DNA of 64,000 nt from Misgurnus anguillicaudatus (GCF_027580225.2 NW_027395283.1:8064501-8128500); one strand, 5' to 3'; positions 46,740 through 59,038 are shown, counted from the stretch's first letter. The notes: generated by a model not told the origin, from the sequence alone. A program made the numbers and translations.

Positions 46740-47418
46740 CAGGCCCGGATTAACACAGTGAAGTGCCCCAGGGTGACCAAATTTCAAGTGCCCCCCATAT
46801 ATATATATATATATATATATATATTGAACTGAAAAATACTAAATAAACTTAACTCTATGCAGTTGCTGCACGTCATTATGCACAATTGATGAAACTTTAT
46901 GAACCAAAGAATAAGACAACCCCCTTAATTAATTCTAGGCATAAGATACATACATATACAATAAGTTATATCAAGATAGCATACTGTATTGAGGTGAGTG
47001 GCAGGGCAATCTACATACTTGTAACCTTTACACGTTTCTCATCTTTTATCCGGTTTTCCTTAACTGAGCACTGATGTAGACCTTTATTCTCATCTAGGCT
47101 ATAATGTTGTTGGTGTTAATGTAGGCTAAAAGTTCTCCCGCTCTCTTTGTCTCTCATCTCTGCAATGTTTAATAAAAATTTTTTTTAAGTCTCCTCGCGG
47201 TTCTGAGTGAGATGTGTTGACTTTACTCGGGCTGCGTAAACCCATAGGTACAATCAACTGAGCACATGGTGACATAAAACGATATACGCGTCATGCAAAT
47301 GAGCGTTTAAAACCCGATCGCACATTCCGTAGTTTTGGAGCCGGAGCCCTTGGTTCCCCCCATTGCCTAGGTGCCCCAGGGCACTTGTCCAATCCCGTCT
47401 ATGGATAATCCGGCCCTG
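46740..47418. mobile_element. hAT-like element with tandem-paralogue empty site (679 bp)
   Basis: The ends are CAGGCCCGGATTAACAC and ATAATCCGGCCCTG. Flanks are ACTGAAAC (46732-46739) and ACTAAAAC (47419-47426). The duplicated intron at about 49725-49745 reads TTTTACTGAAACACATCAGT, the empty site. An AT microsatellite is at 46796-46823. Confidence 0.85.
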
Positions 47419-47426
47419 ACTAAAAC

Positions 47427-49025
47427 ACATCAGAGAGATGTTAAAGGAAAATAAATTCATCAGTTTATGTCTAATTTCCATAACATTTTCTTTCATGTTT
47501 CTCTTTCTGACACTCACTTAAGTACAGTACACATAACAAAAAAGTTAATAATATGGAACATAAAATTGTTTAATTCTGTTTTTTGTCAAAGCTAATAATT
47601 TCAGTAGCCCGATTTAAACTACAACAGTCATCTTAATAATTGGCAAACATTTAGGCTACCTTCTAATCAGAGAAATTATATTTTTAAATTTCGCAAGAGC
47701 AGTGAATTCAGGTGTATGTTTGTCAGCGCAATACGCACACAGTTGTGCAGGTGTTGGGCTGTGAGCGATGGGGGATTTCTGGAGCCCGACCGATATGAGG
47801 GGTTTTTTTCGGGCTGATGGCGATACAGATATTAGGGAGTAAAAAAAGAACAATAACGATATGACGGCCAATGTTCTTTGTGTGTATATTATAGTAAAGT
47901 ACACATATATCACAGTATATTATACTACAGTACTGTACATAAAATACACAATATACATGAATAGAATATACTGTATATAAATAAATAAAAAAGTTTCCAG
48001 TGATTTTTCTGAGGCTATTCAAAATGAGTGTGATATCAGTGCACTAAACAGTAAATTTGACATAACTTTAAAACACACACACCCACACCCACATTAGTTA
48101 GCAACTTATTGTTAAGTAGACAATGTTTGACTGACAACATACTGATCTAATATGTAATGTACTGCACAATGTTTTTATAAAGCAAACCCACAGTGTTCGG
48201 CGAGGACTTTAGACTTTTATAAAACTAAATAACCCCTTTCCGCCTCTCTCAAGTTGCGTGAGCTTATGTAATCAATTGCTCTGAAGTGAGCATGTTCAGT
48301 AATAACACAAGCAGCTGTAATCTTACATAATGTAATATTAGTGCACGACTGCGCGTCAGTTTAAACGCGTAATTTCTCCGTCTTACGACAAAAGAGAGAG
48401 AGATTATTAACAGCAAGTGTAAACGGGAATGTGCCTCTCTCGTCCACTTATAATCCAATCAACCAAAGCGTTTCTTAATACCAGGTGTAAAAATGGTGTG
48501 AAGACACCGCATGACTGCCGCCTGAACTGAGAGATCACTCACTGAAGTGAATGGAGCGCGTTCTGCTGGACAAACAAGTAACTAAAAAAAACAATAAATC
48601 GGTCAGGCTGTAGTGATTCCTTGTATTAATTGCGTTATTGTGTGAGAACGATGATTCGTATAATATTTAAGCCTTTTGTCTGCTTTGAATTTTGGAGAAA
48701 CACCAGGAACTTTTGTATAGTTCACAAAATCATTTCAATGCATTTCCTTTATTAAGACATCTAATGTCATGTGGATAAGCAAGTCATCAGTGAGCCGACG
48801 TATCAGACAACAACTGTCGGAAAAGGCGGTGTTGTAAGCTGGAAATACAACAAATAAAGTTAAAACAGCCATAGAGTCAGCCCGTTGTATAACTAAACTA
48901 CATTCATTCTAGAGATGTATTTTCTTTTCACACAAGACTACATGAAGAGCCGGATCAAATTACCTCAGGGGCCGGGTTTAGCCCATGGGCTGCCAATTGA
49001 ATAGCCCTGATATACATGACTGAGA
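47427..49025. other. Intron of gene B, repeat fragments only
   Basis: A stretch at about 47785-47850 (CCCGACCGATATGAGG and following) resembles a decayed relative of the element at 10284-11884. CTGATATACATGACT near 49007 appears to mark the end of another repeat. ORFs here are not supported. Confidence 0.45.
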
Positions 49026-50040
49026 TTAAAATCCTATAAATCCATTACAGATGTTATGATCTCTATATAGTCTCACTATAATCTATCAGTCAATATTCAT
49101 TTGAAGATATTCGTGTATTAATTTTAAATGTCATCATGGTTCAGACTCTACATACCTCTACAAATATACTGTAGTTACTAAATAAACTCTAGTAAGATCA
49201 CTCAGATCAACTGATATATCTGCTGATGATTCACTGGACTCTTCAGCCTGTTTATCACACAACTATAATGATATTTAACCTTATGAGTGTTGTACAAAGA
49301 TCCTGAACCTGATAGTTTGAGATTAAATAATTTTACAGTGGAGTTTATGTGAAAACACACCATACTCTCATAATCATGTTAAATTATTAGTCAAGTCATT
49401 ATTAGAGATGATCTTACTCCAGTTTCTGTAGTTTACAGTCAGGATTCTTCAGTACATCAGAGATCAGCTTCACTCCTGAATCTCTTAGATTATTCTGAGA
49501 CAGATTCAGTTCTCTCAGGTGTGATGGGTTTGATCTCAGAGCTGAAGTCAGAGCAACACAATCTTCACCTGTGATCTCACACAATCTCAACCTGTAGAGA
49601 ACAGAGAGACACAGTTTGTTCACACACAGATCAAATCTACAGTGAGTTGAATTTGTTTCTCTTCTGTCATCATTTAGTGTTTATGAACATTTTCATTTTA
49701 GTTTTATTTATGTGTGTTTGTGTTTTACTGAAACACATCAGTGAGATTTACAAGTAATCAGTTTATGTTTATATTAATGGTCTGATTTACATAACATTTG
49801 ACTTTTTCTCATCATAATTTAATTTTAATATTTTATGTTTGTAACTTTCAGTAACATTAAGTGCTGAGATGATTAAACTCAACTTCAGTTATCAAATCCA
49901 TTATTGAGATTAAAATCCTATAAATCCATTACAGATGTTATGATCTCTATAGTCTCACTATAATCTATCAGTCAATACTGATTCAAAGATAATGGTGTAT
50001 TAGTTTTAAATGTCATCATGGTTCAGACTCTACATACTTG
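49026..50040. repeat. Tandem duplication of LRR-exon flanking sequence
   Basis: The segment starting GAGATTAAAATCCTATAAAT at about 49022 recurs at about 49905, both continuing to GTTCAGACTCTACATAC. The segment CTTATGAGTGTTGTACAAAG at about 49282 recurs at about 52707, beyond the satellite. LRR exon 1 lies between the repeats, so the exon and its surroundings were duplicated as a unit. The second exon copy may have been lost or disturbed by the satellite insertion. Confidence 0.7.
49418..49591 (-). CDS. NLR gene B: LRR exon 1
   Basis: The exon is 174 nt (58 codons) in phase 2. The acceptor TTCTCTACAG is followed by G, completing the CA|G (Gln) codon left by the NACHT exon donor; the donor at the end is GTAAGATCATC. 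The peptide starts LRLCEITGEDCVALTSALRS, continues HLRELNLSQNNLRDSGVKLI and ends NPDCKLQKLE: two ribonuclease-inhibitor-type LRRs. In transcription order it follows the FISNA-NACHT exon at 54306-56084, with the 137-bp satellite in the intron between. Confidence 0.9.
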
Positions 50041-50060
50041 TAAAATAAACTGCAGTTATT

Positions 50061-52662
50061 TCCAGCTCAGAAAAGCAGTTTAGAGTGAAAAATCAACGTT
50101 TCAAGCTGAAATGTGACTTTTCATGCAAAAGTGCACAACTCCGCTTAAAACGCTTCCAGGGGCATTCTAAGGATGAAACAAGTCGTTTAAAGGCATTTCC
50201 AGCTCAGAAAAGCAGTTTAGATTGAAAAATCAACGTTTCAAGCTGAAATGTGACTTTTCATGCAAAAGTGCACAACTCTGCTTAAAACGCTTCCAGGGGC
50301 ATTCTAAGGATGAAACAAGTCGTTTAAAGGCATTTCCAGTCACATTTCAGCTTGAAACGTTGATTTTTCACTCTAAACTGCTTTTCTGAGCTGGAAATGC
50401 CTTTAAACGACTTGTTTCATCCTTAGAATGCCCCTGGAATAGAGCTGTAATCGGGCCTTAAAAGTTAGGCCCGAAATGTCCGGAGCCCGACAGAATGCAG
50501 CCCGAACCCGAACGTACGATTGACAGCTTTTTAAAAGCCCGAACCCGTTTACAGCCCGACATTATTTAAATGTGCGCACACACACAGCTTTTGTCAAGAA
50601 TGAGAAATTTACACAGGTTTTAACATTATTTATTCATTACTAATAATCTACACGCAAACTTGGAAGTTGAACAAAGAAATAAACACAAAGAAATAAAATA
50701 AGTCATCTGTAACATTGTAACATCTCATTCTAAATAGGCTTATGCAATACACTATAAATATGCCAATAAAATTATTATTTCTTAACGAATTAAATTAAGA
50801 TAATACATTCTGAATTAAGATGGGTATTTGGCAATAACGAAATTAAGAGAAAGGCTCCACGGGATTTGCGTCGGCACTTCTCTCCATTACTGCCAACATT
50901 AGTCTATATCCTCTGTCTAAATTATGTATTTAAGACTCGATTCATATTTAGTTAAACATTGAAAAACCTACTCACCAAGATTAGGCTACATGTTTTTGAT
51001 GAGGAAAATCATTAAATCCACTGTAAATGAATTCAGCGCGATCCTGCGCTACTGAACTTGCAACGTTGAACTTGACCGCTCATTTACCTCACGAAGCCGG
51101 AGCGGAAGCCCGAGCCCGCCCGAGCCCGTGTAAAATGTTAGAAATGAAGCCCGAACTCGCCCGAGCCCGTCGGGTTCGGGCAAAGATCTTCAGCTCTACC
51201 CTGGAAGCGTTTTAAGCAGAGTTGTGCACTTTTGCATAAAAAGTCACATTTCAGCTTGAAACTTTGATTTTTCACTCCAAACTGCTTTTCTGAGATGGAA
51301 ATGCCTTTAAACGACTTGTTTCATCCTTAGAATGCCCCTGGAAGCGTTTTAAGCAGAGTTGTGCACTTTTGCATGAAAAGTCACATTTCAGCCTGAAACA
51401 TAGATTTTTCACTCTAAACTGCTTTTCTGAGCTGGAAATGCCTTTAAACGACTTGTTTCATCCTTAGAATGCCCCTGGAAGCGTTTTAAGCAGAGTTGTG
51501 CACTTTTGCATAAAAAGTCACATTTCAGCTTGAAACGTTGATTTTTCACTCTAAACTGCTTTTCTGAGCTGGAAATGCCTTTAAACGACTTGTTTCATCC
51601 TTAGAATGCCCCTGGAAGCGTTTTAAGCAGAGTTGTGCACTTTTGCATAAAAAGTCACATTTCAGCTTGAAACGTTGATTTTTCACTCTAATCTGCTTTT
51701 CTGAGCTGGAAATGCCTTTAAACGACTTGTTTCATCCTTAGAATGCCCCTGGAAGCGTTTTAAGCAGAGTTGTGCACTTTTGCATGAAAAGTCACATTTC
51801 AGCTTGAAACGTTGATTTTTCACTCTAAACTGCTTTTCTGAGCTGGAAATGCCTTTAAACGACTTGTTTCATCCTTAGAATGCCCCTGGAAGCGTTTTAA
51901 GCAGAGTTGTGCACTTTTGCATAAAAAGTCACATTTCAGCTTGAAACGTTGATTTTTCACTCTAAACTGCTTTTCTGAGCTGGAAATCACTTTAAACGAC
52001 TTGTTTCATCCTTAGAATGCCCCTGGAAGCGTTTTAAGCAGAGTTGTGCACTTTTGCATGAAAAGTCACATTTCAGCTTGAAACGTTGATTTTTCACTCT
52101 AATCTGCTTTTCTGAGCTGGAAATGCCTTTAAACGACTTGTTTCATCCTTAGAATGCCCCTGGAAGCGTTTTAAGCAGAGTTGTGCACTTTTGCATGAAA
52201 AGTCACATTTCAGCTTGAAACGTTGATTTTTCACTCTAAACTGCTTTTCTGAGCTGGAAATCACTTTAAACGACTTGTTTCATCCTTAGAATGCCCCTGG
52301 AAGCGTTTTAAGCAGAGTTGTGCACTTTTGCATGAAAAGTCACATTTCAGCTTGAAACGTTGATTTTTCACTCTAATCTGCTTTTCTGAGCTGGAAATGC
52401 CTTTAAACGACTTGTTTCATCCTTAGAATGCCCCTGGAAGCGTTTTAAGCAGAGTTGTGCACTTTTGCATGAAAAGTCACATTTCAGCTTGAAACGTTGA
52501 TTTTTCACTCTAAACTGCTTTTCTGAGCTGGAAATGCCTTTAAACGACTTGTTTCATCCTTAGAATGCCCCTGGAAGCGTTTTAAGCAGAGTTGTGCACT
52601 TTTGCATGAAAAGTCTCTGCTTAAAACGCTTCCAGGGGCATTCTAAGGATGAAACAAGTCGA
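50061..52662. repeat. 137-bp satellite with orientation switches
   Basis: Units start TCCAGCTCAGAAAAGCAG at 50061 and 50198. From about 50336 the same unit runs in the opposite orientation, and after a hAT-like insertion it continues to about 52612. The marker CTGGAAGCG occurs at 51201, 51338, 51475, 51612, 51749 and 51886, and at the same 137-bp step to about 52571. A last partial unit (52613-52662) is again in the first orientation. Units differ by substitutions only. The array lies in the intron between the NACHT exon and LRR exon 1 of gene B. Confidence 0.88.
50440..51198. mobile_element. hAT-like element in the 137-bp satellite (759 bp)
   Basis: The ends are TAGAGCTGTAATCGGGCC and AAAGATCTTCAGCTCTA. 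A perfect 8-bp TSD, CCCTGGAA, is at 50432-50439 and 51199-51206. Both subterminal regions are rich in GCCCGAACCCG-type motifs. Confidence 0.88.
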
Positions 52663-52829
52663 CTCTTTAGCCTGTTTATCACACAACTGTAATGATATTT
52701 AACCTTATGAGTGTTGTACAAAGATCCTGAACCTGATAGTTTGAGATGAAATTGTGTCACTGAACCATCGATGGGGTTTATGTCAAAATAGTCGCCAGAG
52801 TACCCACAGGATCAGTGCCTATCTGCGTG

Positions 52830-52935
52830 TTTATTGTAGCACTTCCATCCGTGAGACAACAAGTGAGAAACGTTTTTGGGGTTATAATTTTTCCAGCCGC
52901 GCTAAAAACGCATTGTGATGGTGTATTGGTAGTGC
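52830..52935 (-). pseudogene. Possible hAT transposase C-terminal relic
   Basis: The minus-strand frame reads CVFSAAGKIITPKTFL, which resembles the SERxFSxAGxIxxxKR signature of the hAT dimerisation domain. The sequence on both sides does not continue the family pattern. It is short and decayed; chance similarity cannot be excluded. Confidence 0.4.
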
Positions 52936-52987
52936 AGTTCGATACTTTTTCGCAAACCTTGAGTGACCAAGAGAGAAAGAATGTCTG

Positions 52988-53231
52988 TTTCTCAATCCAA
53001 AGGCTGCAGCCTCCGGAGGTCACATATGCAGGCTGTATATGTCATCAAGTCTGGTTTATTTCAGTTAACTGAGATACATTTGAAATTCATAAGCATATTA
53101 CAACAATGTATGATTAACAAAGAATAATAGTCAACTTTATAACTGTTAATGTAATGAAATAAGACAGTCTTGATGACGTATGCAGCTTACAAATGCGACC
53201 TGCGGAGGCTACAGTCTTCAGATTGAGAAAC
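52988..53231. mobile_element. MITE with GTTTCTCAATC ends
   Basis: The left part is GTTTCTCAATCCAAAGGCTG then CAGCCTCCGGAGGTC. The right part is GACCTGCGGAGGCTACAG then CAGATTGAGAAAC, an imperfect inverted match. TCATCAAG and CTTGATGA inside extend the pairing. It is absent at the equivalent place in block A, which is not aligned here. Confidence 0.6.
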
Positions 53232-54305
53232 GCCCAATATCTTGTTTCGTTGTTCCACTCCAAGTCAGCAGGTCATCACTGATATCAATTGCCTTAAATT
53301 GCAAATAGCGCATTAACTCCGCGTATGCCGGCATTAAAGGTCCCATTCTTTGAAGCTTTGATTGTGTTTACAGTGCACAATATAACATGTGTTCATGTTT
53401 CTCGTGTAAAAAAACACGGTATTTTTCACACAATTGACTTATCCCTGTAGCGCTGTTTTCACTGTCCTAAAAATGGTCTGATGGCCTCCTTGGTCTGTGA
53501 AGTACCTCCTTCAGAAATACGTATCGAGTTCTGATTGTGTAGTTTGTTTAGTGTTTTGTGATTTGATAGCAGCTTAGCTTAGCTGGTGACTGACGTATTC
53601 CTGTGGGCGGAGTTTAGTCAAAAACACTTTTACTGACATCATTAAAGCAGGAAGTAGAGGACTGTAGTCCAAACCGGCTGTTCACTGTAGGCTTTGAAAG
53701 AGGAATTCTGTTAAAGAAAATATATCGCTTGGCAGTGTACTTTGAGCTTTAACATTATACAGGTATTATTTATGCTATTATAGCAACATTACACACTAAC
53801 TAGGGTTTAAAAATGGGATCAGAAAGAACGTGACCTTTAACATGAACCTGAAGACATCTCACTGGGCGAGATTGTAGTTTATATTATATTTATATTTTTC
53901 ATAATATGTGTTGTGCACACCACCGCAGTGATCATTACAACCGTCACAGCCCTAAATAATAACATTGATGCTGGTTAGTTACACAAAATTAATCACAGCT
54001 AAAGATTCAAGTTTTCATCTATGATTTTTATCAGTATTTAAAATTAAGTGGTCAAACACAACCTGAATTTAAAAAATCTGGATGGACAAACCCTAGATTA
54101 TCTCTAAACTCTGATTCATTTCATTCTTGTAATTATTGTTCTGTACCTTGTATAATGTTGTCTTTGTCTTAGTGTGTGAATAAATAAATACACACAGATA
54201 ACACATCACACAATGAACACTAAACTCTATATGACATCTGAAGTTCTGAAGATTTGTGAGGTTTTTCTTCATTAATAAAGTTTAAAGAGTAAAGTTTACA
54301 CTTAC

Positions 54306-56084
54306 TGAACTGATCTGGATTCACAAATCACAGGCAGCATCTTCTTAAAAACTTTCAGTCTTTCAGCTTTGTTTCCTCTAAAAAAATTCCACATATTAAA
54401 CTCATCCATCTTCTGTTCTGATGTCAACAACACAAAAAATACAGCTGACCACTGAGATGAAGAGAGTTTGGTTTTACTTAATGTTCCAGATTTGACATAA
54501 TGTTGAATCTCCTGCAGCAGTGAATCATCACCCAGTTCATTTAGACAGTGAAACAGATTGATGCATTTCTCATGAGATCGAGTGCTTCTGATCTTCTTCT
54601 TGATATACTCCACTGTTTTCTTATTGCTGTGAGAGCTTTGATCTGTCTGTGTCATCAAACCTCGTAAGAGATTCTGATTCAAATCCACTGATAAACCCAG
54701 AAGAAAACGGAGAAAAAGATCAAAGCGTCCATTTTTACTCTTTAGGGCCTCATCAACAGCTCTCTCATACAGATCAGACACTGAAATCTTCTCTCTTTCA
54801 GTTTGTTTCTTCATTTTATTAAACACATTTCTGTTGTTGTTTGTGAAGGAGATGTGAGCATAAAGAGCTGCTAGATGTTCCTGGATGGTGAGATGAACAA
54901 AGCAGTAAACTTTCCCCTGATACAAACCAAACTCCTCTCTGAAGATCTGAGTACACAATCCTGAATACACTGATGCTTCTGCTACATCAATGCCACACTC
55001 TCTCAGGTCTTCATCATAGAAGATCAGATTGCCTTTCACAAGCTGCTCAAAAGCCAGTTTCCCCAGTTTGAAGATCATGTCTTCATTTTTCTTCTCATAG
55101 TCCTTCTGATGTTTGATGTTTGTCTGAATGATCAGGAAGTGTGTGTACATTTGAGTGAGAGTCTTGGGGATCTCTCTTCTCTCTGCTTCACTCAACATTC
55201 TCTCTAGAACAGTGACTGAAATCCAGCAGAAGACTGGGATGTGACACATGATGTAGAGACTCCTGGATGACTTCAGGTGTGAGATGATTTGATCAGACAG
55301 ACTCTTATCACTGATTCTCTTCCTGAAGTATTCCTCCTTCTGTGGATCAGTGAATCCTCGTACCTCTGTGACTCGATCAACACACTCAGAGGGGATGAGA
55401 TCAGCTGCTGCTGGTCTGGAGGTGATCCAGATGAGAGCAGAAGGAAACAGATTCCCCTTGATGAGGTTTGTCAGCATCACGTCCACTGAGGTTGATTCAC
55501 TTACATCACACAACCTCACACTGCTGTGAAAATCCAGAGACAGACGACACTCATCCAAACCATCAAAGATGAACAACACTTTATATTCATCACTGAAGAT
55601 TTCCATTTCTTTTGTTTGTGGGAAGAAAAGATGAAGAAGATCTAAAAGACTGAGTGTTTTGTTCTTCATCAAATTGATCTCTCTGAAAGGAAGTGGAAAT
55701 ATGAGGTGGACGTCCTGATTCTCTTTCTCTTCAGCCCAGTCCAGAATGAACTTCTGTACAGAGACTGTTTTTCCAATGCCAGCGACTCCCTTTGTCAGCA
55801 CACTTCTGATGTGTTTGTCTTGTTCAGGTAAAGGTTTAAAGATGTCATTACATTTGATTGGTGTCTCCTCTGTTGTTGTTCTTCTGGATTGTGTCTCAAT
55901 CTGTCTCACCTCATGTTCATTACTGATCTCTCCACTTTCACTCTCTGTGATGTAGAGCTCTGTGTAGATCTCATTCAGTAGTGTTGGGTTTCTCTTATTT
56001 GATGTTACCTCATACAAACACTCAAACTTCTTCCTCAGATTTGATCTGAATGTGTTCAGGACTTCAGCAAGATCAGAGTCATGA
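54306..56084 (-). CDS. NLR gene B: FISNA-NACHT exon (NLRC3-like)
   Basis: This is an internal exon of 1779 nt in phase 2, with acceptor AATTTACAG above 56084 and donor GTAAGT below 54306. It has the same architecture as 6068-7846: a FISNA-type N-terminal part, Walker A GVAGIGKT, Walker [15 protein letters not shown] and [15 protein letters not shown]. The methionine used in the A copy is absent here (GTTCAGGAC where A has TTTCATGAC), as expected for an internal exon. Its length equals copy A because a one-codon gain (NNN for NN in SFTNNN) offsets a one-codon loss (FFRG for FVKRG). By family, it would be a cytosolic ATP-binding oligomerisation module. Three LRR exons follow it in this gene. 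Ligand and function are unknown. Confidence 0.94.
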
Positions 56085-56265
56085 CTGTAAATTAAAAATT
56101 AATAACTCAGATTATTACACAAATACCTGAATGTATAGAACAAAATGTTTGTATCATAAGACACATGACTCATAATGGTTTGTAAAATGTTACATTTATG
56201 CAAAATAGAATAGGTCAACATTTTCTAACATTTACTACTAAATAAAATAAAATCCTATAATTCAC

Positions 56266-56358
56266 CTGAAATGAGGCCTCATGTTTTCATTGAAGTCTTG
56301 TGGTTGATTATCAGATTGTTCAATCTTCCTCCTCTTACAGTCAGGTTCTGTTATTGGT
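56266..56358 (-). CDS. NLR gene B: 31-codon peptide-cassette exon
   Basis: This 93-nt exon is phase 2 on both sides. It reads (R)PITEPDCKRRKIEQSDNQPQ and ends NMRPHF, the paralogue of 8038-8130. The substitutions between copies are few and no frame damage is present. The exon directly precedes the NACHT exon. The remaining 5' exons of gene B lie beyond the right edge. Confidence 0.75.
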
Positions 56359-56536
56359 CTGGATGGCAAGAATGAGAATCAAGAATTTCTTTACACTTTA
56401 ATATTAGTGGAATTTTCTCGTAACTTTGTTACCTTTACAGTTTTTACACTTCTGTGAATTATGGATGTGCACGAATGGTTCAATATTAAATGTGCAATTA
56501 TAATTTGAATAAAAAATGCTATCTGAATGTTTGTTT

Positions 56537-56957
56537 TTAACTCTTTCGCCGCCATTGACAAGTTAACTTATCAATTAAGAGAACTCTCTTCCCTGCCAAT
56601 TATGATTTTTTCCAGGAATCCGCAATACCGCTATTATCCACCATATGGCGCTCCTACCCAACTTATGCAACCAGGAAGCAACCCCTCCCCCAAAAAGTTC
56701 AGACACAGCACGTGTTTTGATCGTCATTTTAATATGATCTATAAGAAATGCAATTTTCTCAGCTTTTTACTCAAAATTTTGTATTTTTGACGAAACCCAC
56801 CCATATTTGAGAGGTGATAAAAGAGAACTAATGAAGGTAGGAGGTAGAAGGTAGTCTTTATATATTTAAAGAAGAACATTTTCTAGAAAGCATTAAATCA
56901 TTAAAAATGCTGGTGTTGTCTGGCAACTTTATAAAAGACTGGCGGGGAAAGGGTTAA
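56537..56957. mobile_element. piggyBac-like TTAA element, block B copy 1 (421 bp)
   Basis: It starts TTAACTCTTTCGCCGCCATT and ends GGCGGGGAAAGGGTTAA. It is orthologous by position to copy 1 in block A and is uninterrupted. Confidence 0.75.
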
Positions 56958-58400
56958 TGTGTCACCACAGGCCTTTTTTACTTTACCTGTACTGTCTTTT
57001 ACAGACTTTAATGTAAAATATACATGAAAATTAACTTGTATGTATTTCTGATTGTTTTGTCAATAAAGATCGCAGACTAATTGAAGTATTTAGAGTTTTA
57101 TGCCAGGTTGTTTGTTTGTTTTTGTCCACCGGCTTGCGTGTTATTTAGATTCGCTGCTCCGCCACATCACCGCATCATGAGAGATTTGTTAGCTTCCGGT
57201 TATACAGCCTAATTTATTTTGTTAATGCAGAGCTTAACAAGACAAATGTCTTGTTATAAGGTATCAAGTCTAGTGGTTGACCGATATATTGCTGTTTTTT
57301 ATCGGCCTCATTCAATAAATCTTTCTGTTCTTTCTTTTTTGTTCTAATAATATAATTTTTACTTTAAGAAAGCGAAACAACCTCTTACTGAGTAAAGTAA
57401 TTTATTTGTTAAAGGATTAGTCCATTTTCTTAAAATCCAGATAATTTACTCACCACCATGTCATCCAAAATGTTGATGTCTTTCTTTATTCAGTCAAGAA
57501 GAAATTATGTTTTTTGAGGAAAACATTCCAGGATTTTAATGGACTTCAATGGACCCCAACACTTAACAGTTTTAAAGGGATAGTTCACCCCAAAAAAATG
57601 ACAATTCTGTCATCATTTACTCACTCTAATGTTGTTACAAACCTGCATACATTTCTTTGTTCTGATGACCACAAAAGAATATATGTTGAGGAATGTTTGA
57701 AACCAAACCGATCATGAGCCCCATTCACTTCCATAGTAGGAAAAAGAATACAATTGGTTACAAACATTTCTCAAAACAACTTTGTGTTCATCAGAACAAA
57801 GAAATTTATACAGGTTTGTAACAACATAAGAGCGAGCAAATAATGACAGAGTTTTCATTTCTGGATATTAACTAATGCAGTAATAAAGATAATCCCTTTA
57901 ATGCAGTTTAAAATTGCAGTTTCAAAGGAGTCTAGACAATCTCAAACAAGGCATAAGGGTCTTATCTATTGACGATTGTCATTGTTGGCAAGAATAAAAA
58001 AATGCACTTTTAAACCACAATTTCTCTTTTTCCTCCAGCTGTGTGACAAGCCAGCGCGACCTCATGTAATACGTCATCACGTCAAGAGGTCACAGATGAC
58101 GCATCAAACTACGCTCCAGTGTTTACAAGTGTGGAGAAAAAGGAACGTTCAGACGTTGTTGTATGTGGAATGATACTAATTTATGTGTCTAATTAATTAA
58201 TGTCTTTGTGTCAGTTTATTGATTAAAATGGTCCGCAAATGTGCGTTTCATTTATGTAACACGTGACCTTTCGAAGTCATTACGCAATTACGCGAGGTCG
58301 CGCTGGCTCGTCACACAGCCGGAGGAAGATGAGAAGTTGGGGTTTAAAAGTAAAAAAAAAATTTCTCACACGCCACAGCTGAAATCTACCCGCATGTCAA
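56958..58400. other. Block B repeat-rich intron without a gene
   Basis: This is collinear with 16522-17451 plus 18808-19220 of block A. A decayed GACCGATATATTGCTG motif near 57280 hints at an old relative of the 10284-11884 element. A fold-back element lies at 58008-58350. No exon is seen. Confidence 0.5.
58008..58350. repeat. Fold-back element, intact arms (block B)
   Basis: The left arm reads TTTAAACCACAATTTCTC, TCCTCCAGCTGTGTGACAAG and GCCAGCGCGACCTC. The right arm reads GAGGTCGCGCTGGC, CGTCACACAGCCGGAGGAAG and GGGGTTTAAA. It predates the block duplication. Confidence 0.7.
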
Positions 58401-58620
58401 GCTCTGGGCTGGGTTTCCCGATAACGTTGTCTCTTAGCGCGCTACGAAGACTCTTAAGTTAAACCTTAACTAGATGTGTTTCCCAAACTGTACCCTAGCG
58501 GGATTCTTAAGGTACTTCGCTGCGTTATGAGAGAGCGGTGTTCTTTATTAAAAATGCATTTCAGAAATAGTTCAAATTAAATTTATTAGTACTATCTGGT
58601 AAAAATATTTCAAATTGCAA

Positions 58621-59038
58621 TTAACTCTTTCCCCGCCATTGACGAGATATCTCGTCAATCTGCAATACCGCTATTATCCACCAGGTGGCGCTATTCCGCA
58701 ACTTATAAAAACCGGAAGTATTGCCCTAGGGCAAACAGCTGTATGTCCGTGTATGTTTTAAAGATCGCTCTGCATCTGATCTCTATCAAAAGTCTTTCAG
58801 AAAAATGGAATTATCTCAGCTTTTTGCGCAAAAGTTTTTGATGAAACCTACACATATTTGAGAGGTGATAAAAACAGAACACATGAAGGTAGGATGAAAC
58901 GGATTTTTTTGTTTGAAAGCAGAGGGTCTGTTCTTTTATTTCATATATTGTATGTTTATATACTTAAAAAGGAGCATTTTCTGGAAGGCATTAAACTTTT
59001 GTGAAAATCATGAAAAATGCTGGCGGTGAAAGAGTTAA
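58621..59038. mobile_element. piggyBac-like TTAA element, block B-specific (418 bp)
   Basis: It starts TTAACTCTTTCCCCGCCATT and carries the palindrome TTGACGAGATATCTCGTCAA near its left end. It ends GGCGGTGAAAGAGTTAA. Block A has the empty site TTGCAATTAATTAAATTC at about 19543-19560, proving insertion at TTAA. Confidence 0.88.

Larger units (their letters stand above)
52663..54305. other. Intron of gene B between NACHT exon and the satellite
   Basis: The left part continues the duplicated LRR-exon flank. The middle holds a hAT transposase relic and a MITE. From about 53629 it aligns with block A (5389-6067). No exon is recognised. Confidence 0.5.

Noticed and set aside
51027..51215. ORF rich in Ala and Arg
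   Set aside because: It lies in the GCCCGAACCCG-type subterminal repeats of a hAT-like element, so the composition explains the ORF.
50061..52662. 137-bp repeats considered as a gene family or RNA array
   Set aside because: There is no promoter box, no stable reading frame and no resemblance to a known RNA gene. It is treated as satellite DNA.
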